A DNA stretch of 64,000 bases from an uncultured Clostridia bacterium (GCA_949282385.1 CASDOP010000003.1:1-64000), one strand, 5' to 3'; shown: positions 1-7,766, counted from the first letter of the stretch. Notes: a model not told the origin generated them from the sequence alone. Numbers and translations are program-made.

Positions 1-667
<667 letters not shown>

Positions 668-881
668 AATTTGTATAAAACACAAACTTTAAAAAGTTCG
701 TGGCTCTATCTCGACTATTTAGTCATTATCTTTGCTGACTTTGCTTTGTGGTACTAATGTACTTCAAAGTTATTGACAGAAACTTTTTATCAAATTCGAT
801 AAATTAAATCGTTTCCTTCTATTCAATTTTTAAACTGCATTTACCGAACTTCGTTCGGCGCTCTGTCGCGAGAGCTTTTCC
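668..881 (-). other. 16S leader (pre-rRNA 5' region)
   Basis: This is about 215 bases between the nearest rRNA promoter and the mature 16S end. It is AT-rich and holds two small hairpins just after the transcription start (around 848-860 and 861-876). It contains no open reading frame worth calling. By position it should carry antitermination and RNase III processing signals, but I do not see a convincing boxA. Confidence 0.6.
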
Positions 882-911
882 ATATTAACATATTTGTTAA
901 TACTTTGTCAA
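882..911 (-). promoter_or_regulatory. rRNA promoter P1 (closest to 16S)
   Basis: On the minus strand TTGACA (906-911), 18-bp spacer, TAATAT (882-887). An A/T-rich tract directly upstream of the -35 box resembles an UP element. Confidence 0.75.
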
Positions 912-991
912 GCATTTTTTAAAACTTTTTTAAAAAGTTTTTTTGTTCCGCTCGGCTTGTCCGTTGGACATTTCCTTGCGACAGCTTGACT

Positions 992-1021
992 ATCATATCA
1001 CACTTGTTAATACTTTGTCAA
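992..1021 (-). promoter_or_regulatory. rRNA promoter P2
   Basis: On the minus strand TTGACA (1016-1021), 18-bp spacer, TATGAT (992-997). The surrounding sequence repeats that of P1 and P3. Confidence 0.75.
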
Positions 1022-1106
1022 GCATTTTTTAAAACTTTTTTGAAAGTTTTTTATTTTGTTTCGCTTGGCTTACCAGTGAAAGGTATTTCCTTGCGACAGC
1101 TTGGCT

Positions 1107-1136
1107 ATCATATCACATCAGTTAATATTTTGTCAA
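1107..1136 (-). promoter_or_regulatory. rRNA promoter P3
   Basis: On the minus strand TTGACA (1131-1136), 18-bp spacer, TATGAT (1107-1112). It lies in the third copy of the promoter repeat. Confidence 0.75.
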
Positions 1137-1227
1137 GCATTTTTCAAAACTTTTTTAAGTTTATTTAATGCTTTTTTGTTGCCCCGTGAGCGCATTTTTA
1201 AGTACCGCTCCGTAACACAGCTCGTTT

Positions 1228-1256
1228 ATAATATCAGCATTTATGCCTCAAGTCAA
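1228..1256 (-). promoter_or_regulatory. rRNA promoter P4 (most upstream)
   Basis: On the minus strand TTGACT (1251-1256), 17-bp spacer, TATTAT (1228-1233). It is unlike the repeated P1-P3 units and is probably the ancestral outermost promoter. Confidence 0.6.
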
Positions 1257-1372
1257 CATTATACCAAACTTTTCGACATTTTTTTATTTTGGATAATACA
1301 TATAAGATTTTGTTAATTTCTAACACAATTTATGCCCTTATACAGCCTTTTCGCCGCCCCGCGCGCTTTTGC

Positions 1373-1401
1373 TTGCATTGCTTTTCGTTTTAATATATTA
1401 T
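1373..1401 (+). promoter_or_regulatory. Promoter of the small membrane protein gene (leaderless)
   Basis: TTGCAT (1373-1378), 17-bp spacer, TATTAT (1396-1401). The ATG at 1408 is only six bases after the -10 box, so transcription should begin at or next to the start codon. Confidence 0.6.
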
Positions 1402-1407
1402 ATAAGC

Positions 1408-1641
1408 ATGAAACACGACATATTTAAAACTTTGAGGATTATATTCTGTCTGCTCGCCGTCGCATGTTGCGCCGTAATGATTTTCGTATTTGCCTACTTC
1501 GATTGGTGGTGGGGCGTGATGTGCGCGGTATGCGCCGTTCTATTTACCCTGCTCATGCTTCTGTTCAAGAGATTGCAGAGCGACTGCGAAGCCGAACAGG
1601 AAAAAACTCAAACCAAAGATTTTATAAATTCAGACAATTAA
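1408..1641 (+). CDS. Small two-helix membrane protein, unknown function
   Basis: This encodes 77 residues. Two hydrophobic stretches (about residues 9-28 and 33-52) are joined by a short turn containing several Trp residues, and a charged C-terminal tail follows. An in-frame ATG exists at 1369, but the ATG at 1408 sits six bases after a good promoter and gives a sensible charged N-terminus, so it is preferred. There is no Shine-Dalgarno sequence, which fits a leaderless message. No family is recognised. It stands alone, upstream of and divergent from the rRNA operon. Confidence 0.55.
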   Translation: MKHDIFKTLRIIFCLLAVACCAVMIFVFAYFDWWWGVMCAVCAVLFTLLMLLFKRLQSDCEAEQEKTQTKDFINSDN

Positions 1642-1647
1642 ATTATG

Positions 1648-1677
1648 CGGGCTGCGGCGCATGTGCGCCGCAGCCCG
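1648..1677. terminator. GC-rich hairpin after the small membrane protein gene
   Basis: Perfect inverted repeat with 14-bp arms (1648-1661 / 1664-1677) just after the stop codon. No long T tract follows. Confidence 0.55.
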
Positions 1678-1714
1678 TATGTTATCGCCCGCATATGTAT
1701 TTATATTATGATTA

Positions 1715-1751
1715 TATACGCGTGCGTGCGCACGCACATGCGCGCGCATAC
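1715..1751. other. Alternating purine-pyrimidine tract (Z-DNA-prone)
   Basis: Between two GC hairpins the sequence is almost entirely CG/TG/CA steps (gcgtgcgtgcgcacgcac, then gcgcgcgcatac). It codes for nothing credible. Confidence 0.5.
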
Positions 1752-1761
1752 AAATAGTTTT

Positions 1762-1792
1762 GGCTCGGGGGCGCAATCTGCGCCCCCGAGCC
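1762..1792 (-). terminator. Terminator of the NlpC/P60 gene
   Basis: Inverted repeat with 14-bp arms (1762-1775 / 1779-1792), just beyond the stop codon of the minus-strand gene, with T-rich sequence on either side. It may act in both directions. Confidence 0.7.
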
Positions 1793-1799
1793 TTAATTT

Positions 1800-2618
1800 T
1801 CAGAAAAATCTCTGGGACTGAATGTAATAGCCCCAGCGCGTCGCCGAAATCAATTCTATCTTTGCATAGTCTGACGCCGTATGCAGAATGTAATTGTTGC
1901 CGAGGTAAAGAGCGACGTGCCCGATGCGCTCAACCCCCGTATTGTTTTTGCGCGAAGAGTTTGTAAAGAACATAAGGTCGCCGCGCCTGAGCGCCCCGAC
2001 GACGGTCTGACCCTGCACAACCTGAGTGCGCGTGGTTACCTGAAGATTTACGTCCGCGCCCTTTTTGAAAATATACTGCATGAGCGACGAGCAGTCGAAC
2101 GCCTTTTCACTGAAGCCGGAAAGAAGCACACCCTTGCCGTTATGATAGCGCGTCGCGCCGTAAACGTATTTTACACCCATAAAGCGCGTGCCGTAATTTA
2201 TTACGCTTTCGACCTCGTCTGAAGACTGTTCAAATTCGACGAGCAGACAGTAATCTTTATAGATGTACGCCTCCATACCTTTGTAATAAGTCTTATACCA
2301 GTTACCGACCGTACCCTCGAGCGAATACAGCGTATTCTTTTCCGCAACGCCGAGAGAGTTGAAGCCCGTACCCGCTCCGCTGCGTATATTGACGCCGTCC
2401 GACGCCATTTTTATGTAAGTAACGTGATTTATGAGCGGCTGTTCGTTTTCGGGCAAATCTTCGGGAGGGTTCAACGGAGCGTCGGGCAGCACCGTTTCCT
2501 CCCCTTCGGTTATTCCGCCGTCGCCCGCATCGCCGCCCGTCGGTACCGTCGCGCAACCGGCAAAAGTCATCGCGGACAAAATCGCCAGCGCGCACAGCCA
2601 TTTGCTATTGCGTTTCAT
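1800..2618 (-). CDS. NlpC/P60 peptidoglycan hydrolase, SH3 domain, lipoprotein
   Basis: This is a 272-residue exported cell-wall hydrolase. The start at 2618 is preferred because a strong AGGAGGAT site precedes it and it opens with a lipoprotein signal (hydrophobic run ending FAGC at about residues 18-21). A Ser/Pro/Gly/Glu-rich linker follows, then an SH3-like domain (about 70-130) and a C-terminal NlpC/P60 domain. The catalytic Cys is in FDCSS, the His in IGHVALYLG, and a further His in ILHTAS. NlpC/P60 enzymes cut peptide bonds in peptidoglycan stems, and the SH3 part usually binds wall. It probably acts in wall turnover. It is a single-gene unit. Confidence 0.9.
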   Translation of the reverse strand: MKRNSKWLCALAILSAMTFAGCATVPTGGDAGDGGITEGEETVLPDAPLNPPEDLPENEQPLINHVTYIKMASDGVNIRSGAGTGFNSLGVAEKNTLYSLEGTVGNWYKTYYKGMEAYIYKDYCLLVEFEQSSDEVESVINYGTRFMGVKYVYGATRYHNGKGVLLSGFSEKAFDCSSLMQYIFKKGADVNLQVTTRTQVVQGQTVVGALRRGDLMFFTNSSRKNNTGVERIGHVALYLGNNYILHTASDYAKIELISATRWGYYIQSQRFF

Positions 2619-2702
2619 ATGTATCCTCCTGATTTTATTTGTATAATAATTATACATCAGGCGCGCAAAAGGCGCAATGCAAACATTTTTCCATAAATGG
2701 GA

Positions 2703-2736
2703 AAGCGCGCCAACGCTACAAAGCGTTGGCGCGCTT
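2703..2736 (-). terminator. Hairpin downstream of the DUF1858 gene
   Basis: Inverted repeat with 15-bp arms (2703-2717 / 2722-2736) directly after the stop codon of the minus-strand gene. Confidence 0.65.
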
Positions 2737-2748
2737 AAATTAAATCGA

Positions 2749-2949
2749 TCAGTCTTCGACGCCTTCGTTAAGTTTTGCAAGCAATGCGTCGAGGTCGTTG
2801 CCGTGAACGAAAACCGCTTCTTCGATGGTTTCGCCGTGTGCCATGGCGCAACCGAGGCAGTGCATGCCTACAGCCTGAAGAATTGCGGCGCTGTTGGGAT
2901 TTATTTTGAGGCAATCTGCTATAAGAGTGTCTTTGGTTATCTTAGCCAT
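2749..2949 (-). CDS. DUF1858-domain small protein
   Basis: This encodes 66 residues starting MAKITKDTLI, with GGAGAT upstream of the ATG at 2949. It matches the pattern of the DUF1858 / hybrid-cluster-protein-associated domain: a helix, then 'NPNSAAILQAVGMHCLGC' with a CxxC pair (CLGC), then a helical tail. Such proteins are common and usually free-standing in anaerobic Bacillota. A redox or metal role for the CxxC is assumed but not demonstrated. It is monocistronic, with its own hairpin terminator. Confidence 0.85.
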   Translation of the reverse strand: MAKITKDTLIADCLKINPNSAAILQAVGMHCLGCAMAHGETIEEAVFVHGNDLDALLAKLNEGVED

Positions 2950-3038
2950 AAATGGTATCTCCGTGTTTAATATTTTGTAAATACAGTATAACACAACGCG
3001 CGACTTTTTACAAACATTTTTATGCCGACTTTAAAAAA

Positions 3039-3065
3039 ATATGCGCACGACGCGCGTGCGCATAT
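3039..3065 (-). terminator. Terminator of the CorC/CNNM-type gene
   Basis: Arms 3039-3048 / 3056-3065, followed on the minus strand by seven T residues. Confidence 0.8.
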
Positions 3066-3079
3066 ATTAATCTGAAAAG

Positions 3080-4345
3080 TTATTCTTCTTCCTCTTCATG
3101 TTCTCTGGGAGCAACGGTAACCTGAAGTTCGGTTATGCGTCTGAACTCAGTCCTGGTTACGGTTATCGTCAGATTTTCGTAAACAAGAATGTCGTTCGCC
3201 GCGGGAACTTTGCCGAGCATATCCATTACCCAGCCGCCGACGGTCTGACTGTCGCATTCTATGTCGCCAAGGTAGAAATAATCCGCAAAATCATTGACGG
3301 AAACGCTGCCCAGCACCTTGAACTCGCTTTCTCCTATCTGGGAAATATCCGAAAGCACTTCGTCGTGTTCGTCCCAGATTTCGCCAACAAGTTCTTCGAG
3401 GATGTCCTCCATAGTAACAATGCCTATGACGTCGCCGAATTCGCCCGAAACGACAGCCATGTGAGACTTCGATTTCTGAAGCTGCTTGAGTACGTCGGAA
3501 ATCTTTGCCGTCGCAACGACGAATACTGCAGGTTTTACAACCTTTTCTATGCTGAAGTTCTTTTCGTCGCGCTGTTTGATGAAATCTTTTTCGTGAAGAA
3601 TGCCAACAATATGGTCAATCGTGTCTCTGTACACAGGCAAACGCGAAAAACGCGTTTCGAGGAAAATGTTGCACACCTCTTCTACGGGCGTAGCAATATC
3701 CACCGCGACCACATCGACTCTGGGGATAAGTATATCCTTTATTTCGAGGTCGTTGAACTCTATCGCACTCTTGATAAGCTCGGATTCCTGGGCGTTGATG
3801 CCGCCTTCGTGTTCGGCTTCGTCGACAATGTTCATGAGTTCGTCGTCTGTAATTGTGCTGTCTTCCTTGCTCTTGAATATCTTATTGAGCAACTTTTTCC
3901 AAAGCGAGAAAAAGAAATTTATCGGCAACAAGATATAAGCAAACGCATTTATTATGGGCGCCGAGAATGAAGCAAAAGTTTCGGGATATTCTTTCGCAAG
4001 GCTCTTGGGTGATATTTCGCCGAAGACGAGAACGAGAATAGTCAACGCAACAGTCGAAAGAACGGACGCAAGGTCCGAATTGCCGTTACACCACTGGATA
4101 AACAGCAACGTACCCATTGACGACGCCAAAATGTTGACTATGTTATTACCTATAAGAATGGTCGACAGCAACCTGTCATAGTTGTTGACGAGCTTCAATA
4201 TAAGCTTCGCCCTTTTATTGCCGTCTTCCGCTTTTGTCTTTATACGCACTTTATTGAGCGTAGTAAACGCCGTCTCGGTTGCCGAAAAATACGCCGACAA
4301 CACAAGACAGACAAGTATGATTATTATTAAAACTATCTGATTCAT
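3080..4345 (-). CDS. CNNM/CorC (HlyC-like) membrane ion transporter with CBS pair
   Basis: This 421-residue protein has the full architecture of the family: an N-terminal DUF21/CNNM membrane domain (about residues 1-190, starting with a long hydrophobic helix and the SAYFSATETAF motif), two CBS domains (about 205-325) and a C-terminal CorC_HlyC domain (about 335-415). It ends in an acidic tail. Members export or regulate Mg2+ (or Co2+), and the CBS pair binds ATP-Mg. TCCTCC sits just upstream of the start. It is the only gene of its transcript and has an unusually long, structured 5' leader, so ion-responsive control is plausible but unproven. Confidence 0.92.
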   Translation of the reverse strand: MNQIVLIIIILVCLVLSAYFSATETAFTTLNKVRIKTKAEDGNKRAKLILKLVNNYDRLLSTILIGNNIVNILASSMGTLLFIQWCNGNSDLASVLSTVALTILVLVFGEISPKSLAKEYPETFASFSAPIINAFAYILLPINFFFSLWKKLLNKIFKSKEDSTITDDELMNIVDEAEHEGGINAQESELIKSAIEFNDLEIKDILIPRVDVVAVDIATPVEEVCNIFLETRFSRLPVYRDTIDHIVGILHEKDFIKQRDEKNFSIEKVVKPAVFVVATAKISDVLKQLQKSKSHMAVVSGEFGDVIGIVTMEDILEELVGEIWDEHDEVLSDISQIGESEFKVLGSVSVNDFADYFYLGDIECDSQTVGGWVMDMLGKVPAANDILVYENLTITVTRTEFRRITELQVTVAPREHEEEEE

Positions 4346-4507
4346 AAAACTCCTCCAATTTATTTAAGCAACAGTGAAACAAATGCCGTTCCGCTTTACA
4401 AATTGAGAGGAGGTCTTTCCAAAACGAAGTGTGCGCGCAATCTCAATTCCTTGCACACGCAACTTGGCTTAGATGGGTCGTCCATATATCCCCCTTATTT
4501 AAAAATT
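4346..4507 (-). promoter_or_regulatory. Structured 5' leader of the CorC/CNNM-type gene (candidate regulatory RNA)
   Basis: This is a leader of about 160 bases between promoter and start codon. Two stems can form: an 8-bp helix 4401-4408 / 4441-4448 (AATTGAGA with TCTCAATT) and a 6-bp helix 4429-4434 / 4453-4458 (GTGTGC with GCACAC). The second starts inside the loop of the first and ends outside it, so the two are either a pseudoknot or competing folds. The segment 4460-4505 also contains GC-rich patches. I do not recognise a known riboswitch class and specifically do not see the M-box consensus. Confidence 0.45.
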
Positions 4508-4513
4508 TTTTAT

Positions 4514-4542
4514 ATTATATCATTTATTTAATCTAATTGCAA
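4514..4542 (-). promoter_or_regulatory. Promoter of the CorC/CNNM-type gene
   Basis: On the minus strand TTGCAA (4537-4542), 17-bp spacer, TATAAT (4514-4519). Confidence 0.75.
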
Positions 4543-4595
4543 GCGTTATAACGCATTATTTTGCTTTTAACACGCCTACAATAGTTTAAAACAAC

Positions 4596-5993
4596 TTAAT
4601 TTGCCAATTTTTCGCAATTACTCACGTCGTTGCCGGAGCGAAGTATTTTCATAGCGCCCCGATAAGCAAAAACAAAATATACAATTTCCGCTACGGCGGT
4701 TATCGTCCACGAAACGGGATAAAGCAGGTATAAAAGCGTCGTCGTTCCGCCTAACGGGAAGATAACGTAAACCCAGAAAATTCTGAAAACGCATGAACCG
4801 AGCATAACTATTATCGTCGGAACGAGCGTCTTGTTCAGACCGCGGGCGGCAGAAATCGTTCCGTCCATGAACGCGGAAATCGCATATGAAAGGCACATTA
4901 CCTGCAGCCTCTTAATTCCCGCCTCTATGACGAGCGGATCGCCCGTAAACAACGAAAGAAAGGCATTGCCGAAAAAGAGCAGCAAAAACCCGAAAACCAG
5001 ACCGAAAACAAAAGCATAACCGACGCTGACAAAATAGCAACGGAGTATTCTGTCGCGCTTGCCTGCGCCGTAGTTCTGACCGATGAAGCTCGTGCCTGCG
5101 GTATAGAATGCCGCCATTATTTCGAAAACGAGAGTATCGGCATTGACCGCTGCGGTGTTACCCTCCACCACCGTCTTGTCGAACGAGTTTATGCCCGACT
5201 GAATAAAGAGGTTTGCCGCCTGAAAGACGGCGTTCTGAACGCCGGCGGGAACACCCAAAAGGAGTATGCGCTTTGCTATGAGCTTATCCGCCTTAAAACA
5301 GCCGCGCCTGAGCTTGTAAGATCTGTCCGACCTGAATAGCGCAATGACTATCAGTACCGCCGACAACCATTGCGAAACCGACGAAGCCGTAGCCACGCCA
5401 GCGACAGACATTTTGCATACGATGACGAAAAACAGGTTTAAAACAACGTTGGTAACGCCCGCCACAGCGAGGAAAATGAGCGGCTTTTTCGTATCGCCGT
5501 CGGCGGAGAACACGCCGTTTCCGCAGTTATAAACAGACGTCGCAACAGAACCACTGAAGTAAATATATACATATAAAAGCGCGCCGTCCATGAATTCGGA
5601 TTTCGTACCCATGGCAGTGAGGACGGGACGCGCGAGAGCTATCGCGGCGACGGAAACGACCGCGCCGAACGCAATGCTCACGAGGAACGCCGTGTGCGAA
5701 GCGCGGGAAACGCCGTCGTCGTCCCCTGCTCCTATTCGCTGGGCAACTATGGAATTTATTCCAGTTCCAAGACCTATAAGAAGTCCGGTAAAGAGCGCGA
5801 CGTAAGTCGTTGTAGAACCTACCGCGCCAAGCGCATCGGGTGTACCGAAGCGACCGACCACGGCGACGTCCGACATATTGAAAAGAACCTGCAGCACGTT
5901 TGAAAGCATGAGCGGCAGGCTGAACATGAACATATTTTTAAGGAGCGAACCCTGCGTAAGCGAAAGCGTGCGCGCGCGGCGGACAGATGACAT
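4596..5993 (-). CDS. MATE-family efflux transporter
   Basis: This 465-residue integral membrane protein has twelve predicted helices in two homologous halves. The N-terminal 'SLPLMLSNVLQVLFNMSDVAVVGRFG' region and the 'GTGINSIVAQRIGAGD' loop are typical of MATE proteins; the second half repeats the pattern (FIGQNYGAGK). MATE pumps export cationic drugs or metabolites using Na+ or H+ gradients. AGAGG lies eight bases before the start. It has its own promoter. The substrate cannot be read from the sequence. Confidence 0.93.
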   Translation of the reverse strand: MSSVRRARTLSLTQGSLLKNMFMFSLPLMLSNVLQVLFNMSDVAVVGRFGTPDALGAVGSTTTYVALFTGLLIGLGTGINSIVAQRIGAGDDDGVSRASHTAFLVSIAFGAVVSVAAIALARPVLTAMGTKSEFMDGALLYVYIYFSGSVATSVYNCGNGVFSADGDTKKPLIFLAVAGVTNVVLNLFFVIVCKMSVAGVATASSVSQWLSAVLIVIALFRSDRSYKLRRGCFKADKLIAKRILLLGVPAGVQNAVFQAANLFIQSGINSFDKTVVEGNTAAVNADTLVFEIMAAFYTAGTSFIGQNYGAGKRDRILRCYFVSVGYAFVFGLVFGFLLLFFGNAFLSLFTGDPLVIEAGIKRLQVMCLSYAISAFMDGTISAARGLNKTLVPTIIVMLGSCVFRIFWVYVIFPLGGTTTLLYLLYPVSWTITAVAEIVYFVFAYRGAMKILRSGNDVSNCEKLAN

Positions 5994-6023
5994 AAAACGT
6001 TAACCTCTTTATATACTCAATGT

Positions 6024-6051
6024 AGTATAACATTTTAAATTTTTATGTCAA
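6024..6051 (-). promoter_or_regulatory. Promoter of the MATE gene
   Basis: On the minus strand TTGACA (6046-6051), 16-bp spacer, TATACT (6024-6029). Confidence 0.65.
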
Positions 6052-6137
6052 CACTAATTGCACCTGAAAGCGACAGATTTTATACAATTATAAAATTATG
6101 CAATCAATTTTTATTTTAAATTGTCGCCAAAAAGTAT

Positions 6138-6166
6138 TTGACAAAATGTAATTGATTTAGTAAAAT
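6138..6166 (+). promoter_or_regulatory. Promoter of tRNA-Arg
   Basis: TTGACA (6138-6143), 17-bp spacer, TAAAAT (6161-6166), about 40 bases before the mature tRNA. Confidence 0.75.
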
Positions 6167-6207
6167 AATTAGGCTGTTCGGGAAAGTCCGTGCAGTAAAT
6201 TGAATTT

Positions 6208-6284
6208 GCACCGTTAGCTCAACTGGATAGAGCGTTGGTCTACGGAACCAAAGGCTAGGGATTCGAACTCCTTACGGTGCACCA
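6208..6284 (+). tRNA. tRNA-Arg (anticodon ACG)
   Basis: A complete cloverleaf: acceptor 6208-6214 / 6274-6280 (7 bp), D-stem GCTC/GAGC, anticodon stem TTGGT/ACCAA with loop CTACGGA, T-stem around TTCGAAC with one G-U pair, discriminator A and encoded CCA (6282-6284). The anticodon ACG at 6242-6244 reads CGN Arg codons once A34 is converted to inosine. Confidence 0.95.
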
Positions 6285-6360
6285 CAAAAACGACGAAAGG
6301 CATGTACCTTTCGTCGTTTTTGTTTTGTAGCTAATCGGAGGCGAGTTGCGTAGCGGCGCA
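6266..6360 (+). repeat. tRNA-tail direct repeat, copy 1
   Basis: The copy starts in the T-loop of tRNA-Arg and runs through CCA, the terminator hairpin and 39 bases beyond it. It recurs 192 bp downstream with about three substitutions. Confidence 0.9.
6286..6321 (+). terminator. Terminator of tRNA-Arg
   Basis: Arms of 15 bp, 6286-6300 / 6307-6321, directly after CCA, followed by TGTTTTG. Confidence 0.8.
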
Positions 6361-6457
6361 AAAAATCTGTCTGTTGTTTTGAAAAAACGTATGCGCCGCC
6401 CGCTCGCGCGAGCGAAGCGACGCTTTGCCGAGAGGTCCCCTTGGTGGGTTTCGGCAA

Positions 6458-6552
6458 AACTCCTTACGGTGCACCACAAAAACGACGAAAGGCATGCACC
6501 TTTCGCCGTTTTTGTTTTGTAGCTAATCGGAGACGAGTTGCGTAGCGGCGCA
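6458..6552 (+). repeat. tRNA-tail direct repeat, copy 2
   Basis: This is the second copy of the T-loop-to-CCA segment plus terminator and flank. The body between the copies (6361-6457) is unique and carries a self-complementary CGCTCGCGCGAGCG core and a 'GCTTTGCCGAG' motif. A related motif lies at the same relative place in the tRNA-Ser repeat near 49.5 kb. The body has no coding potential. Confidence 0.9.
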
Positions 6553-6605
6553 CCTTACTGGCGCAATTACCTTATCATAAACACAATAATAATTTCTTTG
6601 ACTTA

Positions 6606-6633
6606 TTGAAATTTTAACTTTGCGTGTTATAAT
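6606..6633 (+). promoter_or_regulatory. Promoter upstream of the truncated epimerase
   Basis: TTGAAA (6606-6611), 16-bp spacer, TATAAT (6628-6633). Confidence 0.6.
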
Positions 6634-6663
6634 GAACTTATAGATTATTATGGAGTTATCATT

Positions 6664-6765
6664 ATGAAAATTTTAGTTACGGGCGGAACAGTGTTTGTCA
6701 GCAAATATATAACTGAATGCTCCATAAAAAATTATAATGAAATTTATGCGTGGTGGTACAAATGA
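6664..6765 (+). pseudogene. Remnant of an NAD(P)-dependent epimerase (SDR family), N-terminus only
   Basis: A 33-codon reading frame begins MKILVTGGTVFVSKY, the dinucleotide-binding start of extended SDR epimerase/dehydratases, but loses similarity after about 20 residues and stops. It keeps a promoter and a start codon. Its stop overlaps the start of the next gene (ATGA), so a deletion has probably fused an epimerase start to the following gene, which may now be translated by coupling. Confidence 0.6.
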
Positions 6766-7055
6766 AAATTTTTACAATTTGCGGAAGCATGCGCTTTTCT
6801 GCACAGATGAAAGAAATTGCCAAAAAGCTTGAAATTGAAAACGGCTATTGCGTATTGCAACCCATTTATTGTGACGGCAACACACTCAATGCAGAGCAAC
6901 TTAAAAGCCTTGCGGCGGCGCATTATAAAAAAATAGATATTTCAGATGGTATTTATGTCGTAAATGTCGGAGGGTATATAGGAAAATCGGTCAGCGAAGA
7001 AATAGACTATGCTCGCTCGCACAACAAAGAAATTTTATTTCACGAACAACAATGA
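6762..7055 (+). CDS. Nucleoside 2-deoxyribosyltransferase-like small protein
   Basis: This encodes 97 residues. The start at 6762 (MKIFTICGS) is preferred, overlapping the stop of the upstream remnant. The N-terminal 'ICGSMRF' and the C-terminal 'GGYIGKSVSEEIDYARSHNKEILF' pattern (Gly-rich loop, Glu-Glu, then 'A...N/GK' before a beta strand) match the nucleoside 2-deoxyribosyltransferase-like fold. The family transfers deoxyribose between bases or hydrolyses nucleotides. The exact substrate cannot be told from sequence. Confidence 0.7.
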   Translation: MKIFTICGSMRFSAQMKEIAKKLEIENGYCVLQPIYCDGNTLNAEQLKSLAAAHYKKIDISDGIYVVNVGGYIGKSVSEEIDYARSHNKEILFHEQQ

Positions 7056-7161
7056 CAGACAATTGGCGAATTCAAAATAAATAATTAATTCTGAAAGCAT
7101 GCATAACGCCTTGGACATTACGCAAAAGAAACAAATTAATCATTAATTACAATAAAATATT

Positions 7162-7193
7162 GCGGCGGGCGAATTTTTAAATTCGCCCGCCGC
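7162..7193. terminator. Convergent terminator
   Basis: A hairpin with arms of at least 12 bp (GGCGGGCGAATT type) lies between the plus-strand gene ending at 7055 and the minus-strand gene ending at 7223. T-rich sequence on both sides fits bidirectional use. Confidence 0.7.
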
Positions 7194-7222
7194 CTGTTTG
7201 TTTTTAGATTTATTATTAAAAC

Positions 7223-7636
7223 TTAAATCAACCCGATAAGCACTACGGATACCGCTATCGCGCCGCCCAGACACAAGAACCATATAATCAGAGCTATCCA
7301 GCCGATTGTCCGCTTGTTCAGCTTCATCTGGTAGATTATAAAAATGAGCGCGCCGACAAGACCCTGCACAAGAATGGCAAGTCCGCAAAGAAATGCAATT
7401 ATTGTTCCCAATAAATACAAAAGTCCTGCAAGTTCAAATTCTATTTTCGTTGCACAGAATACGCCGCCGAACACGAACAGCGCAACTACAACGGCAGATA
7501 ATACAGCCTGTATTATGCCGCGCACGCCCAGACTTACGCTGGTTTCTTTCTGCGCTTCGTCTGCTTTGATTTTATTATATTTTCTGTCAGCCTTTTCCCA
7601 GAAACGAATGATATTTCCCAGCCATGTTCTTGCCAT
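7223..7636 (-). CDS. Four-helix membrane protein, unknown function
   Basis: This 137-residue protein has a short basic cytoplasmic N-terminus (about 38 residues) and then four hydrophobic segments (about 40-60, 66-85, 86-106, 113-135). A Gly-rich hairpin connects helices two and three. AGGAGGAG precedes the start. No named family is recognised. It is monocistronic, with its own promoter and terminator. Confidence 0.7.
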   Translation of the reverse strand: MARTWLGNIIRFWEKADRKYNKIKADEAQKETSVSLGVRGIIQAVLSAVVVALFVFGGVFCATKIEFELAGLLYLLGTIIAFLCGLAILVQGLVGALIFIIYQMKLNKRTIGWIALIIWFLCLGGAIAVSVVLIGLI

Positions 7637-7666
7637 AAACGCTCCTCCTTACTATTTTGTATTAAA

Positions 7667-7695
7667 ATTATACCATACAAAAAAGTCAAGGTCAA
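7667..7695 (-). promoter_or_regulatory. Promoter of the four-helix membrane protein gene
   Basis: On the minus strand TTGACC (7690-7695), 17-bp spacer, TATAAT (7667-7672). Confidence 0.65.
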
Positions 7696-7766
7696 TAGTG
7701 CATTTTACGCAAAATTTCAAACTTTCAGAAGCAAAAAATTTTAAAGCACATAAATATTTATACAAA

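Larger units (their letters stand above)
880..1170 (-). repeat. Tandem promoter repeat, three copies of about 110-115 bp
   Basis: The -35 boxes of P1, P2 and P3 are 110 and 115 bp apart. The repeated part includes the A-tract, TGCTTGACAAA, the TTAAC spacer element and, for P2 and P3, an identical TATGATAG -10 region and a conserved 'ccttgcgacagcttg' segment on the plus strand. The copies have diverged by small indels, so the duplication is not recent. Confidence 0.8.

Noticed and set aside
6361-6457. A gene inside the body of the tRNA-Arg unit
   Set aside because: Under 100 bases, self-complementary GC-rich core, no start with ribosome site.
6255-6479. Minus-strand reading frame across the tRNA-Arg repeat
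   Set aside because: It consists of the reverse of the tRNA tail and terminator repeats; no ribosome site or family likeness.
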